A stretch of 64,000 bases of DNA from CAZCQP01 sp964500895 (lineage in GTDB: Bacteria; Bacillota; Clostridia; Lachnospirales; JAISER01): contig CAZCQP010000006.1 in NCBI GenBank assembly GCA_964500895.1, positions 1-64,000 of the forward strand, read 5' to 3'. Shown in pieces: positions 41,080 through 49,711 of the stretch. The position numbers and the translations under genes are program-made. The notes under the pieces are model-generated. The model was not told the origin of the DNA and searched no databases. It saw only the letters and a program-made list of their open reading frames with translations. The first letter of the stretch is position 1; every line of letters begins with the position of its first letter.

Positions 41080-42531
41080 ATGGAATTAAAGAATGAAAAG
41101 CTCAGTGATGACCTGTTTTATAGCATTCAAAAAGAAGTGCTCACACAGTGGCCCACGGGCAAGGACGTAAACTTTGACGAAGCGGTGCAAATGCAAAAGG
41201 CCATTCCTGCGTCCAAACGCTTCTCTGTGAAGCTGGACAAAGCCAAAGCATCCGGCGACACCCTCATTCAGCCTCGGGCTGGGGTGGCATTGCCAGAAAA
41301 CCACATCACACTGCTTAAATATTTAGAAGACGAGGGCCATGCAGATTTACTGCCCACCACCATCGACAGCTACACCCGCCACAACCGTTACAAAGAAGCA
41401 GATGTGGGTATGGAAGAATCCCGCAAGCTGAACCGTTCCATGCTGAACGGCTTCCCGGCAGTAAACCACGGTGTGGAGATTTGCCGGAAAGTAACCTCTG
41501 CAGTGAAAAGCCCGGTGCAAGTGCGCCACGGCACACCGGACGCCCGTTTGTTAACAGAAATTTCCGTAGCCGGTGGCTTTACCTCCTATGAAGGCGGCGG
41601 TATTTCTTACAACATTCCTTACGCCAAAGACCACTCTTTGGAAAAAACCATTTACGACTGGCAATATTGCGACCGCTTGATTGGCATTTACGAAGAAGCC
41701 GGGGTGACCATTAACCGTGAACCTTTCGGCCCATTAACCGGCACACTGGTACCACCTTGTATCTCTAACAGTGTGGCCATTTTAGAAAGCTTGATGGCTG
41801 CCGCTCAAGGCGTGAAGCACCTGACTGTCGGTTACGGCCAATGCGGTAACTTAATGCAAGACATTGCCGCCATTAAGAGCCTTGAAAAACAAACCAACAG
41901 CTACTTGAAAAAATTTGGCTTTAACGACGTGACCGTCACCACCGTGTTCCATCAATGGATGGGTGGTTTCCCACCAGATGAAGCCAGTGCTTTCGGTGTA
42001 ATCTCCTGGGGTGCTGCTGCGGCTGCACTGTCCGGTGCCACCAAAGTTATTGTTAAAACCCCTCATGAAGCTTTGGGTATTCCTACCAAGGAAGCCAACG
42101 CTGCTGGCCTTCGTGCCACCAAGCAAGTGGTGTCCATGCTGAAAGACCAGCTCTACATCAACCTGCAAGAAGTGGAAGCTGAATGCAAAGTGCTGGAAGC
42201 CGAAGTGGATTGCATCATGCAAAAAACACTGGAATTTGGCAACAACGATGCCGCCATCGGTACGGTGCGTGCCTTCCAGGCAGGTGTTATCGACGTGCCT
42301 TTTGCACCCAGCCGCTACAACGCCGGCAAGTGCTTGCCCGCCCGTGACAACAACGGTGCTGTCCGTTTCTTAGACATCGGCAACCTGCCTTTCTCCAAGG
42401 AAATTGCAGATTTCCATACAGAAAAACTGCAAGCCCGTGGCAAAGCAGAAAAACGTGCCGTGAGCTTCCAGATGGTTATTGACGACATTTACGCCATTGG
42501 CAAAGGCTACCTGGTTGGTCGCCCTAAATAA
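41080..42531 (+). CDS. glmE: Glutamate mutase (methylaspartate mutase) E subunit
   Basis: 483 residues, the catalytic TIM-barrel epsilon subunit holding the substrate Arg residues. Family segments: SKRFSVKLDKAKASGDTLIQ, ARLLTEISVAGGFTSYEGGGISYNIPY, NREPFGPLTGTLVPPCISN, VTTVFHQWMGGFPPDEA, and the C-terminal GKGYLVGRPK. Arginine is mostly CGT here, unlike the CGG-rich style of many neighbours, suggesting high expression. GGGAGG precedes ATG 41080. Confidence 0.97.
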   Translation: MELKNEKLSDDLFYSIQKEVLTQWPTGKDVNFDEAVQMQKAIPASKRFSVKLDKAKASGDTLIQPRAGVALPENHITLLKYLEDEGHADLLPTTIDSYTRHNRYKEADVGMEESRKLNRSMLNGFPAVNHGVEICRKVTSAVKSPVQVRHGTPDARLLTEISVAGGFTSYEGGGISYNIPYAKDHSLEKTIYDWQYCDRLIGIYEEAGVTINREPFGPLTGTLVPPCISNSVAILESLMAAAQGVKHLTVGYGQCGNLMQDIAAIKSLEKQTNSYLKKFGFNDVTVTTVFHQWMGGFPPDEASAFGVISWGAAAAALSGATKVIVKTPHEALGIPTKEANAAGLRATKQVVSMLKDQLYINLQEVEAECKVLEAEVDCIMQKTLEFGNNDAAIGTVRAFQAGVIDVPFAPSRYNAGKCLPARDNNGAVRFLDIGNLPFSKEIADFHTEKLQARGKAEKRAVSFQMVIDDIYAIGKGYLVGRPK

Positions 42532-42548
42532 TAAAAATAATGCAACTG

Positions 42549-42573
42549 TTTGGGCGGTCTCTGACCGCCCAAA
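42549..42573. promoter_or_regulatory. Intercistronic hairpin between glmE and mal
   Basis: TTTGGGCGGTC/GACCGCCCAAA, 11 bp perfect with a TCT loop, not followed by a T-run. A second GGGGGCGG/GACCGCCC pairing follows within 60 bp. It is likely an mRNA processing or stabilising element rather than a full terminator. Confidence 0.6.
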
Positions 42574-42658
42574 TTGAACAACAGTCCAGAGGTGGGGGCG
42601 GCACTTGACCGCCCAACCCTTTCCCTTAAAGTGTTTGATTCATTGAGGAGGAAAACCA

Positions 42659-43900
42659 ATGAAAATTGTAAAATTAGCTTGTTCCGCTGGCAAAACAGGT
42701 TTTTTCTTTGACGACCAAAAAGCCATTAAAACCGGCGCAAAAGCAGACGGCAACACCTATGTAGGCAACCCGGTAACCCCAGGGTTTACCAAAGTGCGTC
42801 AAGCCGGTGAATCCATTTCCATTATGCTTGTTTTAGAAGACGGCCAAGTGGCTTATGGCGACTGTGCAGCCGTGCAATACTCTGGTGCAGGCGGCCGTGA
42901 CCCATTGTTCCTGGCCCAAGACTTCATTCCCATTATTGAAAAAGAAGTGGCTCCCTTGTTGGTGGGCAAAGAAATCACCACCTTTAAAGAAATGGCAACT
43001 GCTGTAGACAGCTTAAAAGATGCAGACGGCAAACCCATGCACACTGCCATTCGTTACGGCGCAACCCAAGCCATTTTGGATGCAGTGGCTAAAGCCAACC
43101 ACAAGCTGATGGCGCAAGTGGTGGCCGATGAATACGGCTTAACCATGGAAGACACTTTAGTGCCTATCTTCTGCCAATCCGGCGACGACCGTTACGCCAA
43201 CGTAGACAAAATGATTTTAAAAGGCGCCAACGTATTGCCCCACGGTTTGATTAACAACGTGAAAGACAAACTGGGCGAAAACGGCGAAAAACTGGAAGAT
43301 TACGTGAAATGGCTGTCTGAACGCATTCAACAAATCCGCCCGGTGCAAGACTATGCCCCTGTGCTGCACATTGACGTGTACGGCACATTAGGATTGGCTT
43401 TCAACAACGACTGTGATAAAATTGTGGCTTACCTGGGCAAACTGGAAGCAGCTGCGAAACCTTTCCACCTGCGCATTGAAGGGCCTGTGGACATGGGCGA
43501 ACGGGAAGCTCAAGTGGAAGCACTGGCAACCATCACCAAGAAGCTGGAAGAACAAAACATTAACGTGGAAATCGTGGCCGACGAATGGTGCAACACCTAC
43601 GAAGACGTGGTCATTTTCACAGACAAAAAAGCAGGGCACATGGCACAAATTAAAACCCCAGACCTTGGCGGCATTAACAACTCTATTGAAGCGGTTATCT
43701 ACTGCAAGCAAAACGGCATGGGCGCTTACTTAGGCGGCACCTGCAACGAAACCGAACGGTCCGCTGCTGTGTGTGCCCACATTGCCATGGCAACCCGTCC
43801 GGTACAAACATTGGCCAAACCCGGCATGGGCGTGGACGAAGGTTTCATGATTGTACACAACGAAATGCAACGCATTCTGGCATTGAAAAACCTCATTTAA
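42659..43900 (+). CDS. mal: Methylaspartate ammonia-lyase
   Basis: 413 residues of the enolase superfamily. The enzyme eliminates ammonia from threo-3-methylaspartate to give mesaconate. Family segments: KTGAKADGNTYVGNPVTPGF, LEDGQVAYGDCAAVQYSGAGGRDPLF, HIDVYGTLG (metal Asp), RIEGPVDMGEREAQ (metal Glu), VADEWCNTYEDV (metal Asp), and the catalytic Lys in AQIKTPDLGGINNSIEAV. AGGAGG precedes ATG 42659. Codon usage again points to strong expression. Confidence 0.97.
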   Translation: MKIVKLACSAGKTGFFFDDQKAIKTGAKADGNTYVGNPVTPGFTKVRQAGESISIMLVLEDGQVAYGDCAAVQYSGAGGRDPLFLAQDFIPIIEKEVAPLLVGKEITTFKEMATAVDSLKDADGKPMHTAIRYGATQAILDAVAKANHKLMAQVVADEYGLTMEDTLVPIFCQSGDDRYANVDKMILKGANVLPHGLINNVKDKLGENGEKLEDYVKWLSERIQQIRPVQDYAPVLHIDVYGTLGLAFNNDCDKIVAYLGKLEAAAKPFHLRIEGPVDMGEREAQVEALATITKKLEEQNINVEIVADEWCNTYEDVVIFTDKKAGHMAQIKTPDLGGINNSIEAVIYCKQNGMGAYLGGTCNETERSAAVCAHIAMATRPVQTLAKPGMGVDEGFMIVHNEMQRILALKNLI

Positions 43901-43928
43901 TTATAAATTCTGAAAGAAGGTGAACGGC

Positions 43929-45311
43929 TTGGAAGAAATGCGCATTCTTTCTCCAACGGCGATTTTAGGCTACGGCTTTCCTGAAAGCGCCTTTGAAGCG
44001 GCCATGGCGCTGAAACCGCACGTCATTGCGGTGGATGCTGGTTCAACAGACCCGGGCCCATATTATTTAGGTGCAGGCAAGTCCTTTACAGACAGAAACG
44101 CCGTAAAGCGGGATTTAAGCTTAATGATTCCGGCTGCTTTAGAAGCGGGCATTCCTGTTATCATCGGTTCTGCCGGTGGCAGCGGGGCAGACAGCCACTT
44201 GAACTGGAACGTAGAAATCATTAAAGAAATTGCCACCGAAAAAGGGCTTTCCTTTAAAATGGCTGCCATCAACGCACAAATTGCGCCGGAAACCGTGAAA
44301 CAAAAACTGGCCGAAGGCAAAATTGTGCCCCTAGAACCGGCTGAACAAATCACTGAACAAGACATTGAAGCATCCACCAACATTGTGGCCCAAATGGGGC
44401 ATGAACCTTTCATCAAAGCGCTGGAAGAAGGGGCACAAGTGATTGTGGCCGGCCGTGCATACGACCCTGCCGTGTTTGCTTCTTTGGCTGTTTCCAAAGG
44501 TTATAACCCCGGCTTGGCCATTCACTTGGGCAAAATTTTGGAATGCGCCGCCATTGCTTCCACACCTGGCAGCGGCAGCGACTGTATGATGGGCTATTTA
44601 GGGGAAGATTATTTTAAAGTGTTCCCGCTTTCCTCCAACCGGAAGTGCACCCTGCTTTCCGTGGCCGCCCATACCTTGTACGAAAAAAGCAACCCGGTGC
44701 GCCTGCCTGGCCCCGGCGGCATTTTAGACCTGACACAGACCAGCTTCGAGCAATTTTCAGACAACACCGTTATGGTGAAAGGCAGCCGGTTTATCCCCAC
44801 AGAAGAAGGCTACTTCGTGAAGCTTGAAGGCGCTAAAAAAGTGGGTTACCGCACAGTTTCCTTTGCCGCTTGCAAAGACCCCATCATGATTGCCCAAATT
44901 GACACCATGGTGGAAGAAATTAAGGCCAAAGTGAAATCCAACTTTGAAAAGTTTGGCATTACGGACTTTTTCTTAGACTTTAAACTTTATGGTAAAAACG
45001 GGGTTTTAGGCATGTTTGAGGGCATGGAAGCAGAAGTTGACCCTGCCGAACTGGGCGTGGTGATTGAAGCTGTGGCACCCACCCAAGAACAAGCCAATAC
45101 CATTTGCAGCTTTGCCCGTTCCACCATGCTGCACTTTGGTTATGAAGGCCGGAAGTCCACCGCCGGCAACCTGGCGTTTCCGTTCTCTCCGTCCGACTTT
45201 CCTGGCGGCGTGGTATATGCCTTTAGCATGTACCACTTGATGGCGGTTAATGACCCTTGCGAGTGCTTCCCCATGACCATAGAAGAATGCCGAAAGGGGG
45301 AATGGCAATGA
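43929..45311 (+). CDS. AtuA-like (DUF1446) protein of the methylaspartate cluster
   Basis: About 461 residues, matching the N-terminal domain of the AtuA/DUF1446 family: ILGYGFPESAFEAA, AVDAGSTDPGPYYLGAG, GSAGGSGAD, VAGRAYDPAVFASLA, MMGYLGEDYF, and later KLEGAKKVGYRT. The first TTG (43929) has the best spacing from AGAAGG; GTG 43920 is in frame but too close. Its stop overlaps the DUF4387 gene start (ATGA). AtuA acts in acyclic terpene catabolism with an unclear reaction. Position after mal suggests a role in mesaconate or citramalate metabolism, which is inference. Confidence 0.8.
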   Translation: MEEMRILSPTAILGYGFPESAFEAAMALKPHVIAVDAGSTDPGPYYLGAGKSFTDRNAVKRDLSLMIPAALEAGIPVIIGSAGGSGADSHLNWNVEIIKEIATEKGLSFKMAAINAQIAPETVKQKLAEGKIVPLEPAEQITEQDIEASTNIVAQMGHEPFIKALEEGAQVIVAGRAYDPAVFASLAVSKGYNPGLAIHLGKILECAAIASTPGSGSDCMMGYLGEDYFKVFPLSSNRKCTLLSVAAHTLYEKSNPVRLPGPGGILDLTQTSFEQFSDNTVMVKGSRFIPTEEGYFVKLEGAKKVGYRTVSFAACKDPIMIAQIDTMVEEIKAKVKSNFEKFGITDFFLDFKLYGKNGVLGMFEGMEAEVDPAELGVVIEAVAPTQEQANTICSFARSTMLHFGYEGRKSTAGNLAFPFSPSDFPGGVVYAFSMYHLMAVNDPCECFPMTIEECRKGEWQ

Positions 45312-45619
45312 AGCTCTTTGACATTGCAGACGTTATCCGCAGTAAAAACTCCGGCCCTTACGAATTAACTTTTGATATTATCTTTAAAGATGTTGACATG
45401 TTTAAAAAAGTATGGGATGCTAAAGTGATTAACACCCAAAGCTTTGCTGCCCTGTACCATATTCCTGAAACCGACATCATCAATATCTTGGCTTTTGAAC
45501 CAGCCAAGGCCATTAAAATCACCATTAAACGGCCCATCTGCTCCGGTGACTTAGGGGAGCGGGATGTGTACGGCGCACAACAGCATGCCCCATTGATGGG
45601 GTTCACATTTGAACTGTAG
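45308..45619 (+). CDS. DUF4387 protein, partner of the AtuA-like protein
   Basis: 103 residues with the DUF4387 pattern: LFDIADVIRSKNSGPYELTFDIIFKD, NILAFEPAKAIKITIKRPICSGD, and the ending DVYGAQQHAPL. It is coupled to the AtuA-like gene by a 4-bp overlap. Its start resembles the small C-terminal domain of full-length AtuA proteins, so the two genes together may be the split equivalent of one longer enzyme. The function is unknown. Confidence 0.85.
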   Translation: MKLFDIADVIRSKNSGPYELTFDIIFKDVDMFKKVWDAKVINTQSFAALYHIPETDIINILAFEPAKAIKITIKRPICSGDLGERDVYGAQQHAPLMGFTFEL

Positions 45620-45666
45620 TACCTGTATTTAAAACTTTGATATACACGTGCTAAGGAGTGGTTAAG

Positions 45667-47691
45667 ATGCTTGATAATAACGCCATTGCCAATGCCATGG
45701 AGATCAAACTTGACCCCGTTCTGCCCGAATACCCGGCCTTCCAGCCGGGTATTCGTCGTGCACCGAACAGGGGTTTTCGTTTGTCCAAAGCACAGGCGGA
45801 AACTGCTTTAAAAAATGCCCTGCGTTATTTGCCGGAGGCCCTGCATGAACAAATGGCCCCGGAACTGATGGAAGAACTGGCCACCTATGGCCGCATTTAT
45901 GCTTACCGGTTCCGCCCAGAAGGACGGCTCTATGGCAAGCCCATAGACGAATACAAGGGCAACTGCATTGAAGGCAAAGCTTTTCAAGTGATGATTGACA
46001 ACAACCTAGATTTTGAGACAGCACTGTATCCTTATGAACTGGTTACTTATGGTGAAACGGGCAGCGTATGCCAAAACTGGCTGCAATACCGGCTCATTAT
46101 AAAGTATTTAGAAGTGATGACCAACCAGCAGACGTTGGTGGTGGAATCTGGCCATCCTTTAGGGCTGTTCCCTTCCCGGCCGGAAGCGCCCCGGGTGATT
46201 ATCACCAACGCCCTGATGATTGGCATGTTCGACAACATTGACGACTGGGAAATTGCAGAACAAATGGGTGTGGCCAACTACGGGCAAATGACCGCTGGCG
46301 GCTGGATGTACATAGGCCCACAAGGCATTGTGCATGGCACTTTTAACACCATTGTGAATGCCGGGCGGCTGAAACTGGGCATTGGCCAGGATGAAGATTT
46401 AAAAGGCCATTTGTTTGTTACCAGTGGTTTGGGCGGCATGAGCGGTGCGCAACCCAAAGCCATTGAAATTGCAGGCGGCGTGGGCATCATTGCGGAAGTA
46501 GATAAATCCCGCATTGAAACCCGCCACAGCCAAGGCTGGGTGGGCAAAGTGTCTGACGACCTAGGCGAAGTGTTCGCCATGGCCAAGGACGCTTTGGAAC
46601 AAAAAGTGCCCTTATCCATCGCATACCACGGCAACATTGTGGATTTGTTGCAGTATGCTGTGGATAACCACATCCATATTGAACTGTTATCCGACCAAAC
46701 CTCCTGCCACAACGTGTATGATGGGGGTTACTGCCCACAAGGGCTTACTTTTGAGCAACGCACGGACATGCTGGCCAAAGACCGGGAACAGTTTAAAAAG
46801 AGGGTGGATGCCTCCCTGCGCACCCACTTTAACTTAATCAAAACACTGACAGAACGGGGTTCTTACTTCTTCGATTACGGCAATTCCTTCTTGAAAGCCA
46901 TTTTCGATGCAGGTGTGCAAGAAGTGTCTAAAAATGGGGTAGACGAAAAAGACGGCTTTATCTTCCCATCTTATGTGGAAGATATTTTAGGGCCGGAACT
47001 TTTCGATTACGGCTACGGGCCTTTCCGCTGGGTGTGCTTAAGCGGTAACCCAGAAGATTTAGCCAAAACAGACCAAGCCGCCATGGATTGCATCGACCCC
47101 AACCGTTGCGGGCAAGACCGGGATAACTACATTTGGATTCGGGATGCCCAAAAGAACAAGCTGGTGGTGGGTACCCAGGCCCGCATTTTGTACCAGGATG
47201 CCATTGGCCGCACCCGCATTGCCTTGAAATTTAATGAAATGATTAAAAACGGCGAAATTGGGCCGGTGATGCTGGGCCGTGACCACCACGACGTAAGCGG
47301 CACAGATTCCCCCTTCCGGGAAACTTCCAACATTAAAGATGGTTCCAACGTGATGGCAGACATGGCCACCCAATGCTTTGCCGGAAATGCAGCCAGAGGC
47401 ATGAGCTTAATAGCGCTGCACAACGGGGGCGGCGTGGGCATTGGCAAGTCCATCAACGGCGGATTTGGCATGGTGCTGGACGGCAGCCACCGGGCTGGAG
47501 AAATCATTGCCTGTGCCATGATGTGGGACGTGATGGGTGGCGTGGCCAGACGCAGCTGGGCCAGGAACCAAAACGCCATCACCGTCAGCGTTGAATATAA
47601 CAACATGGAAAAGGGCAAGGGGCACATTACTTTGCCGTACATCCCAAAAGAAAGCCTTGTAGAACAAACTGTGGGTCAATACTTTCAATAA
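45667..47691 (+). CDS. hutU: Urocanate hydratase
   Basis: 674 residues, the longer (~670) form of urocanase. It converts urocanate to 4-imidazolone-5-propionate using tightly bound NAD+. Segments include NCIEGKAFQVMIDNNLDFET, TNQQTLVVESGHPLGLFPSR, TAGGWMYIGPQGIVHGTF, the NAD site GLGGMSGAQPKAIEIAGG, DQTSCHNVYDGGYCPQG, GPFRWVCLSG, and HNGGGVGIGKSINGGFGMVLDG. ATG 45667 follows AAGGAG. It sits directly after the methylaspartate genes; a strong terminator follows. Confidence 0.97.
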   Translation: MLDNNAIANAMEIKLDPVLPEYPAFQPGIRRAPNRGFRLSKAQAETALKNALRYLPEALHEQMAPELMEELATYGRIYAYRFRPEGRLYGKPIDEYKGNCIEGKAFQVMIDNNLDFETALYPYELVTYGETGSVCQNWLQYRLIIKYLEVMTNQQTLVVESGHPLGLFPSRPEAPRVIITNALMIGMFDNIDDWEIAEQMGVANYGQMTAGGWMYIGPQGIVHGTFNTIVNAGRLKLGIGQDEDLKGHLFVTSGLGGMSGAQPKAIEIAGGVGIIAEVDKSRIETRHSQGWVGKVSDDLGEVFAMAKDALEQKVPLSIAYHGNIVDLLQYAVDNHIHIELLSDQTSCHNVYDGGYCPQGLTFEQRTDMLAKDREQFKKRVDASLRTHFNLIKTLTERGSYFFDYGNSFLKAIFDAGVQEVSKNGVDEKDGFIFPSYVEDILGPELFDYGYGPFRWVCLSGNPEDLAKTDQAAMDCIDPNRCGQDRDNYIWIRDAQKNKLVVGTQARILYQDAIGRTRIALKFNEMIKNGEIGPVMLGRDHHDVSGTDSPFRETSNIKDGSNVMADMATQCFAGNAARGMSLIALHNGGGVGIGKSINGGFGMVLDGSHRAGEIIACAMMWDVMGGVARRSWARNQNAITVSVEYNNMEKGKGHITLPYIPKESLVEQTVGQYFQ

Positions 47692-47695
47692 TTAA

Positions 47696-47733
47696 AAAGC
47701 TTCGTTCGCCCCCTGGGCGGACGAAGCTTTTAG
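47696..47733 (+). terminator. Terminator between hutU and ftcD
   Basis: AAAGCTTCGTTCGCCC pairs with GGGCGGACGAAGCTTT (16 bp, one G-U) around a short loop, with TT(T)TA after. ftcD and fchA may therefore depend on read-through or their own promoter. Confidence 0.8.
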
Positions 47734-47753
47734 ACAAGAAAGGAACGAGTTTC

Positions 47754-48659
47754 ATGCCAAAATTAGTGGAATGCATCCCCAATTTCAGCGAAGGCCGGAA
47801 CAAAGACGTGATTGAAGCGCTGGTGGCTTGTGCCAAAAGCGCACCCGGCGTCATTTTGCTGGACCATTCTTCCGACGAAAGCCACAACCGCAGCGTGTTC
47901 ACCCTTATCGGTGACCCAGAGAATTTGCAAGAAGCCGTTTTCCGCCTGGTGAAGCTGGCCAGCGAAAAAATAGACATGACCAAGCACACTGGGGAGCACC
48001 CCCGCATGGGTGCCACGGACGTGGTGCCTTTTGTGCCCGTGCAAGGGGTGACCATGGAGGAATGCGTGGCCATGGCCAAAGCAACCGCCCAGCGCATTAA
48101 CCAGGAACTGAACATTCCCATCTTCCTGTACGAAGATGCCGCCACCAGCGAAGGCCGCCGGAATTTGGCGGTGGTGCGCAAAGGTCAATTTGAAGGAATG
48201 CCTGAAAAACTGTTGCAGCCGGAATGGGCGCCGGATTTTGGTGAACGTAAAATTCACCCCACCGCCGGGGTAACGGCTGTTTCTGCCAGAATGCCTTTGG
48301 TGGCCTTCAACGTGAACTTAAACACTGCCGACTTGTCCATCGCCAACAAAATTGCCAAGGTGGTGCGGGGTTCCAGCGGCGGGTTTAAATACTGCAAAGC
48401 CATTGGGGTCATGCTGGAAGACCGGAACATTGCCCAAGTATCCATGAACATGGTGAACTACGAGGGCACACCTTTATACCTGGCTTATGAAACCATTCGC
48501 ATGGAAGCCAAACGGTATGGTGTGTCCATTCTGGGCAGCGAAATCATTGGGGTAACCCCTGCCAAAGCCCTCATTGACAGTGCCCTGTACTACATGCAGG
48601 TGGAAGATTTTGACTACAACAAGCAAGTGCTGGAAAACCACGTGATTGCCAATTCATGA
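47754..48659 (+). CDS. ftcD: Glutamate formimidoyltransferase
   Basis: 301 residues, the stand-alone transferase domain. It moves the formimino group of N-formiminoglutamate to tetrahydrofolate, releasing glutamate. Starts KLVECIPNFSEGRNKDVIEAL; then LLDHSSDESHNRSVFT, KHTGEHPRMGATDVVPFVP, RRNLAVVRKGQFEGM, and GGFKYCKAIGVMLEDRNIAQVSMNM. AAGGAACG precedes ATG 47754. It is followed immediately by fchA; in animals the two activities are fused in one protein. Confidence 0.96.
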   Translation: MPKLVECIPNFSEGRNKDVIEALVACAKSAPGVILLDHSSDESHNRSVFTLIGDPENLQEAVFRLVKLASEKIDMTKHTGEHPRMGATDVVPFVPVQGVTMEECVAMAKATAQRINQELNIPIFLYEDAATSEGRRNLAVVRKGQFEGMPEKLLQPEWAPDFGERKIHPTAGVTAVSARMPLVAFNVNLNTADLSIANKIAKVVRGSSGGFKYCKAIGVMLEDRNIAQVSMNMVNYEGTPLYLAYETIRMEAKRYGVSILGSEIIGVTPAKALIDSALYYMQVEDFDYNKQVLENHVIANS

Positions 48660-48672
48660 AATGGGTGAAGAA

Positions 48673-49302
48673 ATGAAGCTAACAGAGATGACGGTTTCTC
48701 AATTTATAGATACCCTTTATTCCGATGCACCTGCCCCTGGTGGCGGCAGCGCGGCGGCATTGTCCGGGGCGCTGGGCATAAGCCTGGTGGCCATGGTAGC
48801 CGCCTTAACCGCCGGAAAAGAGAAGTACAAGGAATATGACGCCTTGATGCAGGATATTCTGGAAAGAAGCCAGGGTTTAAAGGAAAAGCTGACACACGCC
48901 ATAGACGCAGACACAGAAGCTTTTAACGGGGTTAGCGCTGTGTTTGCCATGCCTAAAGCCACAGAGGAAGACAAGGCCAACCGCAAAGCCGCCATGCAGG
49001 AAGCGCTGAAAGAAGCAGCACGGGTGCCCTTGGATGTAATGCATTTAGCGGTAGATGCATTGGGCTTGGCGGAAGCCGCTCTGGGCAAAGCAAACCCCAA
49101 CGCCGCCAGTGACTTAGGGGTGGCTGCCATTCAGTTAAAAACAGCCCTTCAAGGGGCGTGGCTGAACGTGTGCATCAATTTATCGGGCATTCAAGACGAA
49201 AGTTTTGTGGCCGATTGCCGGGCGAAAGGGCAAGCTTGCCTGAACCGGGGCGTGGCCTATGCAGACCGGGTGTATGAAGGGATCTTAAGTCAGGTACAAT
49301 AA
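48673..49302 (+). CDS. fchA: Formimidoyltetrahydrofolate cyclodeaminase
   Basis: About 209 residues of the cyclodeaminase family. It converts 5-formimino-THF to 5,10-methenyl-THF and ammonia, completing recovery of the histidine C2 carbon. Hallmarks: SDAPAPGGGSAAALSGALGISLVAMV (~20-45), the DADTEAFNGV segment, and ANPNAASDLGVAAIQLKTAL. ATG 48673 has GGGTGAAG upstream; an in-frame ATG at 48661 is the alternative. It overlaps nothing and ends the cluster before a repeat region. Confidence 0.94.
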   Translation: MKLTEMTVSQFIDTLYSDAPAPGGGSAAALSGALGISLVAMVAALTAGKEKYKEYDALMQDILERSQGLKEKLTHAIDADTEAFNGVSAVFAMPKATEEDKANRKAAMQEALKEAARVPLDVMHLAVDALGLAEAALGKANPNAASDLGVAAIQLKTALQGAWLNVCINLSGIQDESFVADCRAKGQACLNRGVAYADRVYEGILSQVQ

Positions 49303-49320
49303 CGATTTGGGCTGCCTTTT

Positions 49321-49652
49321 AAAAGACCTTGGGAAACTTTTTCAGGAAAAAGTTTCCCAAACCCTTCAAAAAGCCTTTACCTTAAATGCCGCAAAGCGGC
49401 ATTTAATAAAGTTTTTGCACCGCTTTTTTTCAAAAAGCGGTTAGGGTTCGGGGCAAAGCCCCGAGGTTTTTTATCAGCTGTGGATAGCCTCAGATTGTTG
49501 ACAAAAGACATTGGGAAACTTTTTCGGGAAAAAGTTTCCCAAACTCTTCAAAAAGCCTTTACCGTAAATGCCGCAAAGCGGCATTTAATAAAGTTTTTGC
49601 ACCGCTTTTTTTAAAAAGCGGTTAGGGTTCGGGGCAAAGCCCCCAGGTTTTT
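49321..49652 (-). repeat. Two tandem multi-hairpin repeats (minus orientation)
   Basis: Units 49321-49467 and 49502-49652, offset by 181 bp and duplicated with flank (TTATCAGCTG / TTATCAGTTG after each). Read on the minus strand, each has the G/C hairpin TCGGGGC/GCCCCGA, CCGCTTTTT/AAAAAGCGG, AAATGCCGC/GCGGCATTT, and TTGGGAAACTTTTT/AAAAAGTTTCCCAA. The second hairpin is a third sequence variant with preserved pairing. Confidence 0.85.
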
Positions 49653-49673
49653 ATCAGTTGTCGACAGCCTGGG

Positions 49674-49709
49674 GGCTGCCTTGCAAAGGAAAAGCAAGGC
49701 AGCCTTTTT
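49674..49709 (+). terminator. Terminator closing the histidine/glutamate cluster
   Basis: Perfect 11-bp stem GGCTGCCTTGC/GCAAGGCAGCC with a 9-nt loop and five T. Confidence 0.85.
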
Positions 49710-49711
49710 AG

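Noticed and set aside
47754..48257. Minus-strand frames of 164-184 codons opposite ftcD
   Set aside because: They are antisense to the conserved glutamate formimidoyltransferase and lack ribosome sites.
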